A DNA stretch of 8,579 nt from Bacteroidota bacterium (GTDB lineage Bacteria; Bacteroidota; Rhodothermia; Rhodothermales; Rubricoccaceae), in assembly GCA_022564455.1 (NCBI GenBank), contig JADFLK010000072.1:1-8579 (forward strand). The letters are read 5' to 3'. The notes below the pieces were generated by a model. It saw only the letters and a program-made list of their open reading frames with translations. It was not told where the DNA came from and ran no database searches. Position 1 is the first letter of the stretch. Each line of letters begins with the position of its first letter. Shown here piece by piece: positions 7,200-8,579 of this stretch. The translations under genes and the position numbers were made by a program.

Positions 7200-8370
7200 C
7201 TACTACCAGATCGGCGGAGGCGAGGACAGCGTGTTCGAAGCCGAAGGCCGTCTGTTGACGAGAAAAGGGCATGAGGTCCTGCGTTATACAGCTGACAACG
7301 ACGGCGTCGAAGGCCTTAGTTTACCTGTGCTAGCCCAACGAACCATCTGGAATAAACAGGCAGGCGCGGAGATAGCAGCGATTGTTAGAAGAGAGGACGT
7401 GGACGTTGTGCACTTTCACAATACGCTTCCGCTCATTTCGCCGGCAGGCTTCTGGGGAGCACGTAGAGCCGGAGCAGCAGTTGTCCAGACACTGCATAAT
7501 TATAGGCATATCTGCCCAGGCGCCTTACTTTACCGAGACGGACGGCCCTGTGAAACGTGTATTGGAAAGTCATTCGCAACTGCGGCTATCAGGCACAGGT
7601 GCTATCGGGGTAGTCGAGTGGCTTCGGCGGCAGTGGCTACCATGAACGCTACCCACCGCGCGTTGGGTACATGGAGAAACGCCATCGACCGCTATATCGC
7701 CATCACAGAGTTTGCACGAGAGAAATTTATCCGAGGCAAGCTGCCGGCCGACAAGCTGGTGGTCAAGCCGAACTTTCTCGACGACGATCCGGGTATTGGA
7801 ACTGGCTCCGGCGGCTTCGCCCTCTTTGTTGGTAGACTCGACGTAGCTAAAGGCATTCACACGCTTCTTAAGGCCTGGAGCAATGATGACGCGCACAACC
7901 TGCCGAAGCTTGTCATTATAGGCGACGGCCCGCTCGCCCCCGAGGTTGAGACCGCTTGTACGAACGGGCGGATCGAGTGGTTGGGTTGGAAGGACCGTAC
8001 CGACGTGCTCTGTCTCATGCGGGAGGCCGGCGTTCTCCTGTTTCCCTCAGAGTGGTACGAGGGCGGAACGCCGATGACGCTGATCGAGGCGTTTGCAAGT
8101 GGCCTGCCCATTGTCGCCAGTGATTTGGGGACCATGCGGACGATGATTGAAACTGGCGTAAATGGGCTGCTGGTTCCGACGGGAGATGCCTCTGCCTTTG
8201 CAGAAACTTCGGCATCCATCCTGTCCGACGCCGAACGGTATGCGGCTATGCGCCAGGCTGCCCGCAAAACCTTTGGAGACTTCTATGCCGCCGACCGTAA
8301 CTACGAGATACTCATGCAGATCTACAGCGAGGCTATCCATGAGCGCCACGGACACAATGCTGTGGCCTGA
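7102..8370 (+). CDS. GT4-type (GT-B fold) glycosyltransferase with cysteine cluster
   Basis: A 422-aa (from 7102) retaining glycosyltransferase, probably acting on the same lipid-linked glycan as its neighbours. N-terminal half: RVLQVHNYYQIGGGEDSVFE at 27-46, VHFHNTLPLISP at 103-114, then HNYRHICPGALLYRDG and GRPCETCIGKS, with C138, C150, C153 and C167 forming a conserved-looking cluster ending in CYRGSR. C-terminal donor half: LFVGRLDVAKGIHTLL at 241-256, LVIIGDGPLAPEVE at 270-283, IEWLGWKDR at 291-299, PSEWYEGGTPMTLIEAFASG at 315-334. The acidic pair is E320-x8-E329, one residue longer than the usual E-x7-E. Start choice is uncertain: ATG 7102 gives a 98-base overlap with the preceding gene, ATG 7051 gives 149 and has slightly GC-richer third positions; the next in-frame GTG, at 7231, would remove the conserved glycine-rich loop and is unlikely. 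Family is clear; donor and acceptor are not. Confidence 0.9.
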   Translation: MPQTSQLQTLQPSRPHAESPGAGRLPRVLQVHNYYQIGGGEDSVFEAEGRLLTRKGHEVLRYTADNDGVEGLSLPVLAQRTIWNKQAGAEIAAIVRREDVDVVHFHNTLPLISPAGFWGARRAGAAVVQTLHNYRHICPGALLYRDGRPCETCIGKSFATAAIRHRCYRGSRVASAAVATMNATHRALGTWRNAIDRYIAITEFAREKFIRGKLPADKLVVKPNFLDDDPGIGTGSGGFALFVGRLDVAKGIHTLLKAWSNDDAHNLPKLVIIGDGPLAPEVETACTNGRIEWLGWKDRTDVLCLMREAGVLLFPSEWYEGGTPMTLIEAFASGLPIVASDLGTMRTMIETGVNGLLVPTGDASAFAETSASILSDAERYAAMRQAARKTFGDFYAADRNYEILMQIYSEAIHERHGHNAVA

Positions 8371-8579
8371 ACGGGTGGGCGTCCGTCCTGAGGCAGGGTA
8401 CAGCGGTGCTCTACCAGAATGTATTAGAATCGCTGCATAGTTCGAGACGCGGCAATACAATCATCGACACATGGTTTCGGAATGACCAACGCCAAAGGCG
8501 GTGGCTTCTAAGGGTTGATTCTGGAAGGGGTGGAAATCGTCTCTTTCCCGATCTTTGACTGAAGTAGTACTTGTTAAAT
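8371..8579 (+). other. 3' non-coding stretch after the last gene
   Basis: No credible gene: open frames are very short (for example the ATG at 8483 reads only nine codons) and the longer reverse-strand frames are shadows of the glycosyltransferase. A small hairpin CCTG-AGG-CAGG (8387-8397) lies 17 bases past the stop, without a T run, so it is not a convincing terminator. The final 59 bases contain 25 G/C, clearly more AT-rich than the genes. TTTGACT at 8554-8560 could be an upstream promoter element for a gene beyond the window, but any partner element would fall at or past the edge. Confidence 0.5.

Noticed and set aside
8387..8397. CCTG-AGG-CAGG hairpin as a terminator after the last gene
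   Set aside because: The stem has four pairs, plus two possible wobble pairs, and no T run follows, so it does not meet the pattern of an intrinsic terminator.
8483..8512. Nine-codon frame starting ATG ACC AAC in the tail
   Set aside because: Too short, no ribosome binding site, no sign of conservation that could be judged.
8554..8579. TTTGACT followed by AT-rich DNA as a promoter
   Set aside because: Only an upstream half-element is visible; the spacing to any -10 or TAnnTTTG partner runs off the window, so it is mentioned only in the tail description.
1..8579. CRISPR arrays, tRNA or rRNA genes, insertion sequences, JUMPstart/ops elements
   Set aside because: I looked for regular repeats, cloverleaf-like arms, transposase motifs and the GGCGGTAG ops core and found none.

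Overview
The window is a one-strand (+) cluster for making and exporting a surface or secreted polysaccharide by the Wzx/Wzy-dependent route. All six genes read left to right, separated by 52, 30 and 17 bases or overlapping. No convincing terminator or internal promoter lies between them, so they are probably one transcript, or the 3' part of one that starts before the window.

Layout: (1) bases 1-2382, a polysaccharide co-polymerase fused to a tyrosine autokinase (Wzc-like), open at the left edge; (2) 2435-2983, a small secreted SLBB-domain protein with a C-terminal hydrophobic helix; (3) 3014-4339, a Wzx-type oligosaccharide flippase; (4) 4336-5718, a GT-B/GT4-type glycosyltransferase joined to the flippase by an ATGATG overlap; (5) 5736-7199, an O-antigen ligase/polymerase family membrane protein; (6) about 7102-8370, a second GT4-type glycosyltransferase that overlaps gene 5 by roughly 100 bases; (7) 8371-8579, a non-coding tail that becomes AT-rich at its end. 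The two glycosyltransferases would build a lipid-linked repeat unit on the cytoplasmic face, the flippase would turn it over, the ligase/polymerase-family protein would polymerise or transfer it, and the Wzc-like kinase with the SLBB protein would govern chain length and export. The window holds no initiating sugar-phosphate transferase, full-length outer-membrane Wza-type exporter or tyrosine phosphatase.

Organism: the SLBB/Wzc/Wzx/Wzy set points to a diderm bacterium. DNA is moderately GC-rich: hand-counted 60-base lines give about 58-72% in gene 1 and 45-62% in gene 3. None of the internal starts has a well-placed Shine-Dalgarno sequence, as is usual in Bacteroidota and relatives. A Rhodothermales-like member of the Bacteroidota/Rhodothermota would fit, but this is inference and the lineage is not settled by the sequence.

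I see no clearly new system here. The points most worth a second look are the minimal SLBB protein, the forced long overlap between genes 5 and 6, a G8 tract in gene 5 that could act as a slippage switch, and departures from consensus in the glycosyltransferase and kinase motifs.
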